This document shows positions 1 to 7,164 of a stretch of DNA of 64,000 nucleotides, piece after piece. Each line of letters opens with the position of its first letter. Positions within the stretch are counted from its first letter, which is position 1. Both the position numbers and the translations under genes were made by a program. This DNA comes from CAZGMN01 sp964645765 (GTDB taxonomy: Bacteria; Acidobacteriota; Aminicenantia; Aminicenantales; Aminicenantaceae): contig CAZYBE010000002.1 of the NCBI GenBank assembly GCA_964645765.1, positions 62,001 through 126,000 of the forward strand, given 5' to 3'. The notes beneath the pieces were generated by a model. The model was not told where the DNA came from and searched no databases. It worked only from the letters and a program-made list of their open reading frames with translations.

Positions 1-501
1 TGCCTCTGTAATTTCTTTTAAGGATTTAACAGGCGAGCGGAATCCATGTTCGATCATAGCCTTCAAAATGAGGTCTGCCTTCTTAAGATTGATAATTTTC
101 CTTTTTATAGCTTTTTTCAGGATTCTCAGCGTCCCAGTCAGTTTTATTCCTAAAAGACTCGCTTCTCTTCTGGCGGCTCTATCGTCACAGGCAAAACGGA
201 GGCCTCTTTTTTTGGCCACGGCAATGCAGGACGCCTCGCCTAAGCCTAAAGACACTGAAAGTGATTCAAAAAGTGCTTTTTCTTCACTCGCCTTCAATTC
301 TTTCTCTCTAAGCCAACCACTCTTAAGTACTTCTTGAATTAGTTTCAAATTCGCATGCCCTATTTGAATTCCCCTCATGATTTCGACGAAAACAAAATTC
401 GTGATAAAAGCTGCGTTTCCATACATGACTTTGATAACATCGAGTGAGCCGGAAAGAGCAAAGTTGGAAATGACACAACAATCAAATATGATCTCAGGCA
501 T
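1..501 (-). CDS. PIN-domain toxin, DUF3368-like (partial, runs off the left edge)
   Basis: The minus-strand frame stays open for 167 codons from an ATG at 501 to the window edge. It reads as a PIN-fold ribonuclease: Asp7 in IIFDCCVISN, Glu40 in VFVEI, Glu89 in GLGEASC and Asp106/107 in ACDDRAARRE fit the usual acidic metal-binding set. PIN toxins cleave RNA with Mg2+ or Mn2+. The DUF3368 subgroup is about 150-170 residues, so only a few C-terminal residues should be missing. The start overlaps the upstream antitoxin stop by 8 nt, implying translational coupling. Toxicity is inferred from family and arrangement. Confidence 0.75.
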   Translation of the reverse strand, partial: MPEIIFDCCVISNFALSGSLDVIKVMYGNAAFITNFVFVEIMRGIQIGHANLKLIQEVLKSGWLREKELKASEEKALFESLSVSLGLGEASCIAVAKKRGLRFACDDRAARREASLLGIKLTGTLRILKKAIKRKIINLKKADLILKAMIEHGFRSPVKSLKEITEA

Positions 502-805
502 GTTCCGCATCCTGGGCGGTTTCCCTGAGGTCTATTGCAAGGACAGGAATGCCCCGTTCTTTTAGATAGATTCTGGTGCTGATCGGGTCAATCCCTAAAA
601 CCTCTGAAAGCTTGCCCAGGCTTATAAAGCCTTCCCCGTAGGCACTGAGAGCGACTTGTTTTCTGTGTTCCAGCGGATCTTTTTTTTTATAAGCAGTATC
701 CAGAGCTTCTCTGACGAGATTCCCCAGCGTCCGCCCTTCCTTTCTGGCATATATTTTTAATTTCTTATGCTGATCCTCGTTGAGCATGATATTGGTCCTT
801 TTCAT
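494..805 (-). CDS. Ribbon-helix-helix antitoxin with UPF0175-like C-terminus
   Basis: This 103-residue protein starts with a ribbon-helix-helix-like segment (residues 1-45, starting MKRTNIMLNEDQHKKLKIYA), which would bind DNA as a dimer. The C-terminal half (about 56-90, GFISLGKLSEVLGI then KERGIPVL) resembles the UPF0175 helical domain often paired with DUF3368 PIN toxins. It precedes the toxin and overlaps it by 8 nt. A Shine-Dalgarno AGGAG lies 5 nt upstream of the ATG. Direct repeats over the -10 region just upstream suggest autoregulation. Expected role: neutralise the PIN partner and repress the promoter. Confidence 0.75.
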   Translation of the reverse strand: MKRTNIMLNEDQHKKLKIYARKEGRTLGNLVREALDTAYKKKDPLEHRKQVALSAYGEGFISLGKLSEVLGIDPISTRIYLKERGIPVLAIDLRETAQDAEHA

Positions 806-816
806 CGTTTCTCCTA

Positions 817-839
817 ATATGTGTATTTATATGTGTATT
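817..839 (-). promoter_or_regulatory. Putative antitoxin operator: two direct 11-bp repeats
   Basis: The sequence atatgtgtatt occurs at 817-827 and again at 829-839, a 12-bp period. The second copy overlaps the predicted -10 box and the first lies between it and the ribosome binding site. Tandem direct repeats of this size are typical operators for ribbon-helix-helix dimers. Operator function is inferred. Confidence 0.5.
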
Positions 840-865
840 CTATTTTTTTTATCGGTGCTCGTCAA
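837..865 (-). promoter_or_regulatory. Sigma-70-type promoter of the toxin-antitoxin pair
   Basis: On the minus strand TTGACG (860-865) and TAGAAT (837-842) are separated by 17 nt, about 32 nt upstream of the antitoxin ATG. The match is good at both hexamers and spacing is ideal. Confidence 0.6.
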
Positions 866-987
866 GAAATAAATTGATTATTTCCCGATTAGCTGATGCT
901 CTTTTCTTAATTAAAGTGAATAAGGGGATACCTTGCTCAATTCAGTCCATAATTTTGTGGCCTTTGTGATATTGCTCGTCCAGAGCC

Positions 988-2412
988 TCAAGGCTTAGAA
1001 GAGGATTTTAGCAATTCCGCTGCCTTTGTCTTGATTAACTTCCAGGCTTCCCTGACATGACGTTCCTCGGTCATCCTGGAACCGATGGCCAGACGAAGCA
1101 CGTATTTCCCTCTCAACGAAGTGTGGGTTAAAAAGACCTTGCCAGTCTGATTCAAGCTGTCAAGGAGCCTCCGGTTCAAATCAGCCAGAGATTTTTCATC
1201 GCGTCCATCGTTCAGGCGAAAGCAGACAAGGCTTAAGCTCACCGGAGCCATGAGCTCGAAAGCCTCGTCCTTTGTCACCCATTCCTTGAACATCTGCGCC
1301 AGGCGGATATGCTCTCTAATAATTTTCTGAATGCCTTCCACACCATAGGAACGAATCACGAACCAGAGCTTCAGCGCCCTAAACCTCCTTCCCAGTTGAA
1401 TTCCCCAGTCACGGAAATTCTTTACCTTGGCATCCACCCCTGTCTTCAGATATTCGGGATGAATCTCAAAAGTCCGAATCAAGGTCCCTTGGTCTTTGAC
1501 AAAATAAGCTGAGCAGTCGAAATTGGTCAGCATCCATTTATGGGGGTTGAAGACAAAAGAATCGGCATACTCTGCTCCTTCCAGAATCCACCTCTTCTCA
1601 GGCAGGATGGCGGCTGTTCCGGCAAAGGCCGCATCAACGTGAAGCCAGAGGCCGAGACGGCGGCATACCTTGCCTATCGGCTTAAGGGGGTCGATGGCCG
1701 TGGAAGACGTCGTTCCGAGAGTGGCCACAACACAGGCTGGCTGCAAGCCATTCTTTTTATCCCTCTCGATGGCCTCTTCAAGCTTGGAAGGAATCATGGC
1801 GTATGATTCGTCTGTAGGGATGTAGCGAAGGTTCTCTTTTCCATAGCCGGCAATCTTCATCCCCTTCTCGACACTCGAATGAGCTTCTTCTGAGGCATAG
1901 ACAATAAGAGGCTTATTCAGCCCTTTGCTGTTTGCCTCATAATCCGTCGCCTTTTCTCTGGCTGTGAGGAGAGCGACGAGTGTCGCTGTGGACGCAGTAT
2001 CCTGAATGACTCCAGCCATCCCTTCAGGAAGTCCGAGCATCTGGCGAAGCCATTCCAGGACAAGCTCTTCGAGCTCTGCTGCTGCCGGAGAGGTCTGCCA
2101 GATCATGCATTGAGCGCCGAGGCCTGCGGTCAGAAGTTCTGCCAGGACGGAGGGGAGGCTCGAGCTGGCTGGAAAATAAGCGAACCAGGAAGGATGCTGC
2201 CAGTGCGTTATGCCGGGAAGGATGATTTCCTCGAAGTCTTTGAAAATCTTTTCCATCGATTCTCCCTTAGGCGGAGGATGAACCGGCAGCCTGCTTTGAA
2301 TCTCGCCAGGCTTGACCTGGCTAAGAACAGGATGCTTTTCAAGCTCGCTCAGATAATCTGCAACCCAATCAACAAATTTGTAGCCGAATTTCCTGAAAAT
2401 CTCTTTTTCCAT
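988..2412 (-). CDS. Aromatic-L-amino-acid decarboxylase family protein (PLP, group II)
   Basis: This 474-residue PLP enzyme belongs to the DOPA/tryptophan/tyrosine decarboxylase group (fold type I). Visible marks are the stacking His178 in SEEAHSSVEKG, the PLP-phosphate region around TASTATLVAL (139-148), HVDAAFAG (258-265, Asp pairs with the pyridine nitrogen), and NPHKW with the Schiff-base Lys292. Length fits the family (470-510). It should release CO2 from an aromatic amino acid to give an amine such as tyramine, tryptamine or phenethylamine; the exact substrate cannot be read from sequence. It stands alone, with no amine exporter or antiporter beside it. Confidence 0.88.
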   Translation of the reverse strand: MEKEIFRKFGYKFVDWVADYLSELEKHPVLSQVKPGEIQSRLPVHPPPKGESMEKIFKDFEEIILPGITHWQHPSWFAYFPASSSLPSVLAELLTAGLGAQCMIWQTSPAAAELEELVLEWLRQMLGLPEGMAGVIQDTASTATLVALLTAREKATDYEANSKGLNKPLIVYASEEAHSSVEKGMKIAGYGKENLRYIPTDESYAMIPSKLEEAIERDKKNGLQPACVVATLGTTSSTAIDPLKPIGKVCRRLGLWLHVDAAFAGTAAILPEKRWILEGAEYADSFVFNPHKWMLTNFDCSAYFVKDQGTLIRTFEIHPEYLKTGVDAKVKNFRDWGIQLGRRFRALKLWFVIRSYGVEGIQKIIREHIRLAQMFKEWVTKDEAFELMAPVSLSLVCFRLNDGRDEKSLADLNRRLLDSLNQTGKVFLTHTSLRGKYVLRLAIGSRMTEERHVREAWKLIKTKAAELLKSSSKP

Positions 2413-2477
2413 GGACAGACTCCTTTATCTCGAACAATTCCTCTATCTTTCAATCTAAAAATGGATATCCACGAGTT

Positions 2478-2545
2478 CGTGATATGAAAAAGACAAAGCT
2501 TTGCAAAGCCTGCGTGTTTTCGAAACATCGACCCTGATTCATAAT
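2478..2545 (+). repeat. Half-copy of the dispersed palindromic element
   Basis: Contains gcctgcgtgttttcga, the right-hand half of the element family seen complete at 23.1-33.5 and 50.9 kb, preceded by a gtgatatg...aaa stretch similar to the half-copy at 17.7 kb. No left arm is visible, so this is a truncated derivative. Confidence 0.55.
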
Positions 2546-2560
2546 AGGTTTTTTCATCAT

Positions 2561-2602
2561 AAAAAAGATGTTTTAATTCTTAAAAAAGATGTTTTAATTC
2601 TA
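2561..2602 (+). repeat. Tandem 21-bp duplication
   Basis: The unit aaaaaagatgttttaattct is present twice head to tail (2561-2580 and 2582-2601) with one base between copies. It lies in an AT-rich intergenic stretch with no evident gene. No function is apparent. Confidence 0.7.
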
Positions 2603-2740
2603 AAGAATATATTTTTGTTAGTCAAAAGGCCAGATTTTCATGCATTGCGCTTAAAAAACTGCAAAAAGGGCTGATTTTAGGTGAAAAATGTGTCATTGAT
2701 GGCTCGAAAAGAGGAATTTTGAGAAATTAAAAAAAATTTG

Positions 2741-2770
2741 TTGCAATTTTATTTTTAGATGTGATATAAT
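2741..2770 (+). promoter_or_regulatory. Possible orphan promoter
   Basis: TTGCAA (2741-2746) and TATAAT (2765-2770) are separated by 18 nt in an AT-rich region. The next annotated gene starts about 650 bp downstream and has its own promoter, so any transcript would be short. A 27-codon frame starting at about 2868 (MKNLIASASLLFTPPF) looks like a truncated signal peptide but has no clear ribosome binding site. Confidence 0.4.
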
Positions 2771-2962
2771 ATTTACATTATTTTAAAGGGGGTCAAAAAA
2801 ATAAAAGCGTTGCAACTTTTTCATCTCTATGTGCGTATTGATATATGGAGTATCCAAGTGAACAAGATGAAAAATCTAATCGCAAGCGCATCCCTCCTTT
2901 TCACTCCTCCTTTTATTGGGGAGATAACGATAAATCCCTTTATTTACTGATCCACCCCCCTT

Positions 2963-3004
2963 TGTCAGGCTGTTCCTTTTATCCCGAGTAGGGACAGCCT
3001 GACA
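2963..3004 (+). terminator. Perfect 11-bp hairpin
   Basis: Arms TGTCAGGCTGT (2963-2973) and ACAGCCTGACA (2994-3004) enclose a 20-nt loop. It ends the AT-rich segment that begins at the possible orphan promoter. It lacks a long T run, so termination is only one possible role. Confidence 0.45.
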
Positions 3005-3076
3005 TTCTTCTCATGAAAAAATTCGCAAATCGATGTATATTTTTCAGTGCCGGAAAAAAATACTTCCACGATTTTC

Positions 3077-3105
3077 TTGACAAAAGCGAAATGAATTTAT
3101 TAAAT
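3077..3105 (+). promoter_or_regulatory. Promoter of the riboswitch-btuB transcript
   Basis: Perfect -35 TTGACA (3077-3082), 17-nt spacer, then TTAAAT (3100-3105). Transcription would begin near 3112, just before the cobalamin aptamer. Confidence 0.6.
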
Positions 3106-3137
3106 TAGCTTAAGAAATATTGCTTCTTTGACAATTG

Positions 3138-3290
3138 AGATTCAAGTTTGAAGGAAAGGGAAGTCCGTGAGAAACGGACGCAGCCCCCGCTACTGTAATC
3201 GGGGACGAATTCCAGATTCTGCCACTGTCCTGAGTTCAGGACGGGAAGGCCTGGAAGCAGGTTGATCCGAGAGCCAGGAAACCCCCTTTA
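3138..3290 (+). ncRNA. Cobalamin (B12) riboswitch aptamer
   Basis: The leader holds the conserved order of the adenosylcobalamin aptamer: aaagggaa, the cgcagcccccgctactgtaa core near 3180-3198, gccactg near 3221, gggaaggcctgg near 3243, and the 3-prime B12 box gagccaggaaacc near 3271-3283. It lies between a promoter and a TonB-receptor gene, the usual place. Known behaviour of this class is repression of the downstream gene when cobalamin is plentiful. Confidence 0.92.
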
Positions 3291-3336
3291 AACTTTTAAG
3301 CCCATCTTCGGGTGGAAGAGAGGGTTAATTTTTTTT
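3280..3336 (+). terminator. Possible expression-platform terminator of the B12 riboswitch
   Basis: aaccccct (3280-3287), at the end of the B12 box, can pair with agagggtt (3319-3326) around an inner cccatcttcggg hairpin. A run of eight T residues ends at 3336. Because the left arm begins inside the aptamer 3-prime end, ligand binding could control its formation. A second hairpin follows immediately. Confidence 0.45.
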
Positions 3337-3363
3337 GCCTGCTCTTCCCTGAGAAGCAGGCAA
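3335..3363 (+). promoter_or_regulatory. Hairpin between riboswitch and btuB start
   Basis: TTGCCTGCT (3335-3343) pairs perfectly with AGCAGGCAA (3355-3363). It has no following T run and lies 45 nt upstream of the AGGAGG of the receptor gene. It may be part of the riboswitch expression platform; its role is not clear. Confidence 0.45.
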
Positions 3364-3418
3364 GAAGATTAAATTTCCCATCCAGGCTCAAGGCGGGGGC
3401 AAAAATTAGGAGGTTAAA

Positions 3419-5371
3419 GTGATTTCAAAAAGATTTGTTTGCCTTTTCCTCGCTTTGGCTGCGTCCTTCATCAATCTTCAGGGTCAAGAAGACAGGGAAA
3501 AAGAAAAACAGAACCTGGTATTGCAGCATGAAGTCGTTGTCACCGCTACCCGCCTCGAGACTCCAATAAAAGAGGTCGCAAGTTCCATCACGGTCATCAC
3601 CAGGGAAGACCTGGAGCTGGCAAGAAAAACATCTGTCCTTGAGGCACTGGAAGAGGTCTTGGGAGTCTCTGTCATCCAGAATGGACCGAAAGGCGGCGCA
3701 GCCTCTGCTTTCCTGAGGGGAGCGAATTCAGAGCACACCCTGGTGATGATGGACGGTGTCGAGCTCAACGACCCGATCTCCCCTTCCCACTCTTTCGACC
3801 TCGCTCATCTCACGCTTGAAGGCATTGAAAGAATTGAGGTTCTTCGCGGGCCTCAAAGCACTCTCTACGGCTCGGACGCTCTGGGCGGCGTGATAAACAT
3901 CATCACCAGAAAAGGTCAGGGAAAACCAAAACTCCATCTTTCAACCGCCAGCGGCTCGTACCGGACTTTTTCGACCAGTGCAGGGATAAGCGGCGGCTCG
4001 AATTGGGTCGATTACTCATTGGGAATATCCCATCTTCAAACTCAAGGATTCTCGGCAGCAGGCGAATCCTATGACGGAAATAAGGAAAATGATGGCTACA
4101 AGAATCTTTCCCTGTCCGGGAGAGTCGGGTTCCGTCTTAAGAATAATATCGACTTTGAACTCGCAGCCCGGAATCTGAAGACAGAAACCGAGCTCGATAA
4201 CTTCGGAGGCCCCTACGGTGACGACCCGAACAACTCACAGAATTATGACTCTCTGTTCCTCAAAGCTCAGGTTCGCAGCCTTCAGCTCCGTAACCGCTGG
4301 GAGCAAAAATTACTTTTTTCGGCTGTGGACTATGACCGCCGCCACAAAAATCCGATAGACGATATTCATCCTTTTGACTCAGAAGAAGGCTTTTACAAAT
4401 CCAGGCTTTATAAGATTGAATGGCAAAACAACTTCTTCCTTCATGAGACGAATACTCTGACCTTTGGAATCGACCACCATCAAGAACAGGGAGAATCAGA
4501 ATATCAATACAACAGCATCTGGGGAGCCTTCTTTGACAACTTTCCTCTGAAGCGGGCGCAGACCACGGGTTTCTTTATCCAAGACCAGGTCAGGTCAAAA
4601 AATCGTTTTTTTTCAACACTGGGCTTGCGCCTTGACAGGCACAGCCGATTCGGCTCTGCGCTGACCGGCCGGCTGGCAGAGGCTTATTTCATCGAGAGCA
4701 CAAAGACGAAAATAAGAGTGACCTGCGGGACTGGCTTTAAATCTCCCTCCCTCTACCAGCTCTATGCTCCCGGCACTATCTGGGGACCCATTGGAAACAT
4801 GGGCTTAAGGCCGGAAAAATCAGTGGGCTTAGATTTTGGAATCGAGCAGAGCTTCGTCTCGGATAAAATTCTTTTCGCAGCGACATATTTCCTCAACGAC
4901 TATCGAGAGCTCATCAATTTTGACTTCTCACAGGGATACATCAACATCGGAAGAGCAGAGGCGAAGGGAGCAGAACTTATGGTCAAGGCCAGGCCTTTCG
5001 ATGAGCTCATGTTCAACCTGAGCTTCACCACAACCGAGGCTAAGGATAAAGAGACGGGCGCTCGGCTTTTGAGAAGGCCCAAAGAAAAATTCGTAGCCAA
5101 CATCAATTATCAATTCATCAAACAAGGCGACTTCAATCTATCCATTCTATATATCGGAGAAAGGGATGACATGGACTTTTCAAAAACTCCTTACGAGCAA
5201 ATCACCCTCCCTGCTTACGCCCTGGTCAATGCAGCACTCTCTTTTAATATTATCGCAAACATTCAGGTCTTCAGCCGCTTCGAAAATATCTTCAACAAGA
5301 AATACGAGATGATTAAAGGCTACGGAACGCCTGGATTCTCAGTTTATGGAGGATTAAATCTTCTCTTCTAA
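3419..5371 (+). CDS. btuB: TonB-dependent outer-membrane receptor, BtuB-like (cobalamin uptake)
   Basis: A 650-residue outer-membrane receptor. Residues 1-22 form a signal peptide. A TonB-box-like EVVVTATRLETP follows near 40-51, then the plug domain (about 55-165, with SAFLRGANSEHTLVMMDGVE and IEVLRGPQSTLYGSDALGG), then the 22-strand barrel ending in VYGGLNLLF with a terminal Phe, the usual assembly signal. Length matches BtuB-type receptors (about 600-660). The start is GTG at 3419, preceded by AGGAGG at 3408-3413. The cobalamin riboswitch upstream strongly suggests a B12 or cobinamide substrate. No BtuFCD transporter is adjacent, so inner-membrane import must be encoded elsewhere. Confidence 0.88.
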   Translation: MISKRFVCLFLALAASFINLQGQEDREKEKQNLVLQHEVVVTATRLETPIKEVASSITVITREDLELARKTSVLEALEEVLGVSVIQNGPKGGAASAFLRGANSEHTLVMMDGVELNDPISPSHSFDLAHLTLEGIERIEVLRGPQSTLYGSDALGGVINIITRKGQGKPKLHLSTASGSYRTFSTSAGISGGSNWVDYSLGISHLQTQGFSAAGESYDGNKENDGYKNLSLSGRVGFRLKNNIDFELAARNLKTETELDNFGGPYGDDPNNSQNYDSLFLKAQVRSLQLRNRWEQKLLFSAVDYDRRHKNPIDDIHPFDSEEGFYKSRLYKIEWQNNFFLHETNTLTFGIDHHQEQGESEYQYNSIWGAFFDNFPLKRAQTTGFFIQDQVRSKNRFFSTLGLRLDRHSRFGSALTGRLAEAYFIESTKTKIRVTCGTGFKSPSLYQLYAPGTIWGPIGNMGLRPEKSVGLDFGIEQSFVSDKILFAATYFLNDYRELINFDFSQGYINIGRAEAKGAELMVKARPFDELMFNLSFTTTEAKDKETGARLLRRPKEKFVANINYQFIKQGDFNLSILYIGERDDMDFSKTPYEQITLPAYALVNAALSFNIIANIQVFSRFENIFNKKYEMIKGYGTPGFSVYGGLNLLF

Positions 5372-5399
5372 TATAAACGCAATAATAATAAAAAAAGGA

Positions 5400-5439
5400 A
5401 CAGGCAACTTTTTCTATAAAAAGTAGCCTGTCCCCTTTT
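5400..5439. terminator. Bidirectional terminator between btuB and mntP
   Basis: A strong hairpin lies between two convergent genes: ACAGGC, an A/A mismatch, and ACTTTTT pair with AAAAAGT and GCCTGT around a CTAT loop (5400-5431). It is followed by ccccttttct on the plus strand and preceded by an A-rich tract that reads as a T tract on the minus strand. Confidence 0.7.
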
Positions 5440-5440
5440 C

Positions 5441-6001
5441 TTAAAGATGGTCGACCAGAATTTTTATTCCAATCCCAATCAGTATTAATCCACCCGCAAG
5501 CTCTGCTCTTTTGCCGATAAGCTGTCCCATAAGCGGGCCGAGCTTCGTGCCAATCGCGGTTATCAAAAAGCAAATGATCCCGATGACAATGGCTGGATAA
5601 AGGATTGTCAGATGAAGGGCAGCGAAGCTCAGGCCGACGGCCAGGGCGTCGATGCTCGTGGCAAGAGAGAGTATAAAAAGAGATAAGCCTTTTGTCGGGT
5701 CGGCAACTTTTTTTTCTGCTTTCTCGCTTGCCCTGAAACACTCAAAGGCCATTCTTCCGCCGATAAAAAGGAGCAAGCCGAAGGCGACCCAGTGGTCGAA
5801 AGCATGGATATACCTGAAGAGGCTCTGCCCAGCCAGCCAACCCAGGATGGGCATCATGAATTGAAAAAAACCGAAAAGAAAAGCCAGCCTTAAAGCCTGT
5901 CTTCTCGTCATCTCTTTGAGGCTGAGGCTGACTCCAACTGCAACGGCAAAAGTGTCCATGGCCAGGGCAAAAGCAATGCCAAAAACAAGAAAGAAGTTCA
6001 T
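5441..6001 (-). CDS. mntP: MntP-family manganese efflux pump
   Basis: 186 residues with about six membrane helices in two related halves, as in MntP (DUF204/YebN). The halves carry acidic motifs ALAMDTFAVAVGVSL (residues 13-27) and LATSIDALAVGLSFA, with membrane-embedded Asp residues thought to line the Mn2+ path. It exports Mn2+ across the inner membrane. Its ATG overlaps the stop of the upstream amidohydrolase gene by 4 nt, making it last in a four-gene operon. No yybP-ykoY riboswitch is visible. Linkage to a metal-dependent peptidase and a symporter is unusual for this family. Confidence 0.88.
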   Translation of the reverse strand: MNFFLVFGIAFALAMDTFAVAVGVSLSLKEMTRRQALRLAFLFGFFQFMMPILGWLAGQSLFRYIHAFDHWVAFGLLLFIGGRMAFECFRASEKAEKKVADPTKGLSLFILSLATSIDALAVGLSFAALHLTILYPAIVIGIICFLITAIGTKLGPLMGQLIGKRAELAGGLILIGIGIKILVDHL

Positions 6002-7164
6002 CTCCGCTCTAAATAGTGAAGGACAATGCTTGTCATCAGCAGAGCAGCTTTTGGCAGAGCTGCCTCATCCAGGTCGAAGCCTGGATGATGGTGGGGAAAT
6101 TTCATCCGGTCGCCCATTCCAAAAAACAAAAACGCGCCGGGAACTTTTTGAAGGTAATAGGCAAAATCCTCTCCTCCCATAATCGGGTCAATGGGTTTTA
6201 CGCATCCTTCTCCAAGAGTCTTCCTGGCTACATCGATGACAAAGTCAACCATGGCGCTATGGTTGACAAGAGGAGGATAGCCCTTTTCATACTTGAATTC
6301 AGCCAAGGCTCCAAAAGCCTGACAGGTCTCTTCTGCAATCTCTTTCAGCCTCCTCTCCGCTAAAGATTGGACAGAGCTTTCAAAGCTTCTTACTGTGCCG
6401 ATTAAAGATACTTCGCCGGGAATGATGTTGTAGGCAGTTCCTCCTCTCACCATCCCGAAAGAAACGACCGCAGGCTTAAGAGGGTCAATGCTCCGGCTGA
6501 CAACGCTTTGAGCATTGACGACAATGTGGGAGGCAACCAGGATAGGGTCGACCGCGAGATGCGGCGCAGAGCCATGTCCTCCTTTTCCTCTGACGACAAT
6601 CGAGAAATTATCAGCCTGGGCCATCATCGGCCCTTTGACGAGCCCTATGGAGCCTGTAGGTAGGGGCTGCCAGAAATGGAGGCCGAACACAGCATCCACT
6701 CCGTCCAGCGCTCCTTCCTCAACCATACTCTTAGCCCCACCCGGAGGAAGCTCTTCAGCAGGCTGGAAAAGAAAGACGACCTTGCCTTTAAATTTATTCT
6801 TTCTCTGGCTGAGAACTTTTGCCGCGGCCATGATGATGGCCATATGGCCGTCGTGACCGCAGGCATGTGCGGCCTCAGGATTCTTGGATATGTATTCCTT
6901 ATCTCCTTCCTCCTTGAGAGGCAAAGCATCCATATCAGCCCGCAGGGCAACTGTCCGGCCTCCGGGCAATCCTTCTATGATTGCCTTCAAACCTGTTCCT
7001 GCGCAGGGAATTACGGGAATTCCGAGTTTCTGCAAAAACTCGCGGATCGTAGTAGAGGTTCTCTGCTCATGAAAGGCAATCTCTGGATGGCGGTGGAAGT
7101 CCCGGCGCCATTCGATAAGCTCACCTTTTATTTTCTCTATATCTTTCTTTAAGTCCTCAATCAT
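5998..7164 (-). CDS. M20-family amidohydrolase (N-acyl-amino-acid / hippurate hydrolase type)
   Basis: 388 residues of the M20D group that hydrolyse N-acyl amino acids or related amides. Visible marks are RDFHRHPEIAFHE at the N-terminus, HACGHDGHMA with Cys and His metal ligands, PAEELPPGGAKSM with metal/catalytic Glu, GLHFWQPLPTG, and MGGEDFAYY near the C-terminus. A lid/dimerisation domain sits in the middle (about 180-295). No signal peptide, so it is cytoplasmic. It overlaps neighbours by 4 nt on both sides; the symporter upstream may bring in its substrate or remove its product. The natural substrate is unknown. Confidence 0.88.
   Translation of the reverse strand: MIEDLKKDIEKIKGELIEWRRDFHRHPEIAFHEQRTSTTIREFLQKLGIPVIPCAGTGLKAIIEGLPGGRTVALRADMDALPLKEEGDKEYISKNPEAAHACGHDGHMAIIMAAAKVLSQRKNKFKGKVVFLFQPAEELPPGGAKSMVEEGALDGVDAVFGLHFWQPLPTGSIGLVKGPMMAQADNFSIVVRGKGGHGSAPHLAVDPILVASHIVVNAQSVVSRSIDPLKPAVVSFGMVRGGTAYNIIPGEVSLIGTVRSFESSVQSLAERRLKEIAEETCQAFGALAEFKYEKGYPPLVNHSAMVDFVIDVARKTLGEGCVKPIDPIMGGEDFAYYLQKVPGAFLFFGMGDRMKFPHHHPGFDLDEAALPKAALLMTSIVLHYLERR

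Noticed and set aside
68..337. 89-codon plus-strand frame at the left edge
   Set aside because: Antisense to the PIN-toxin gene, which has a better family match and a coupled antitoxin.
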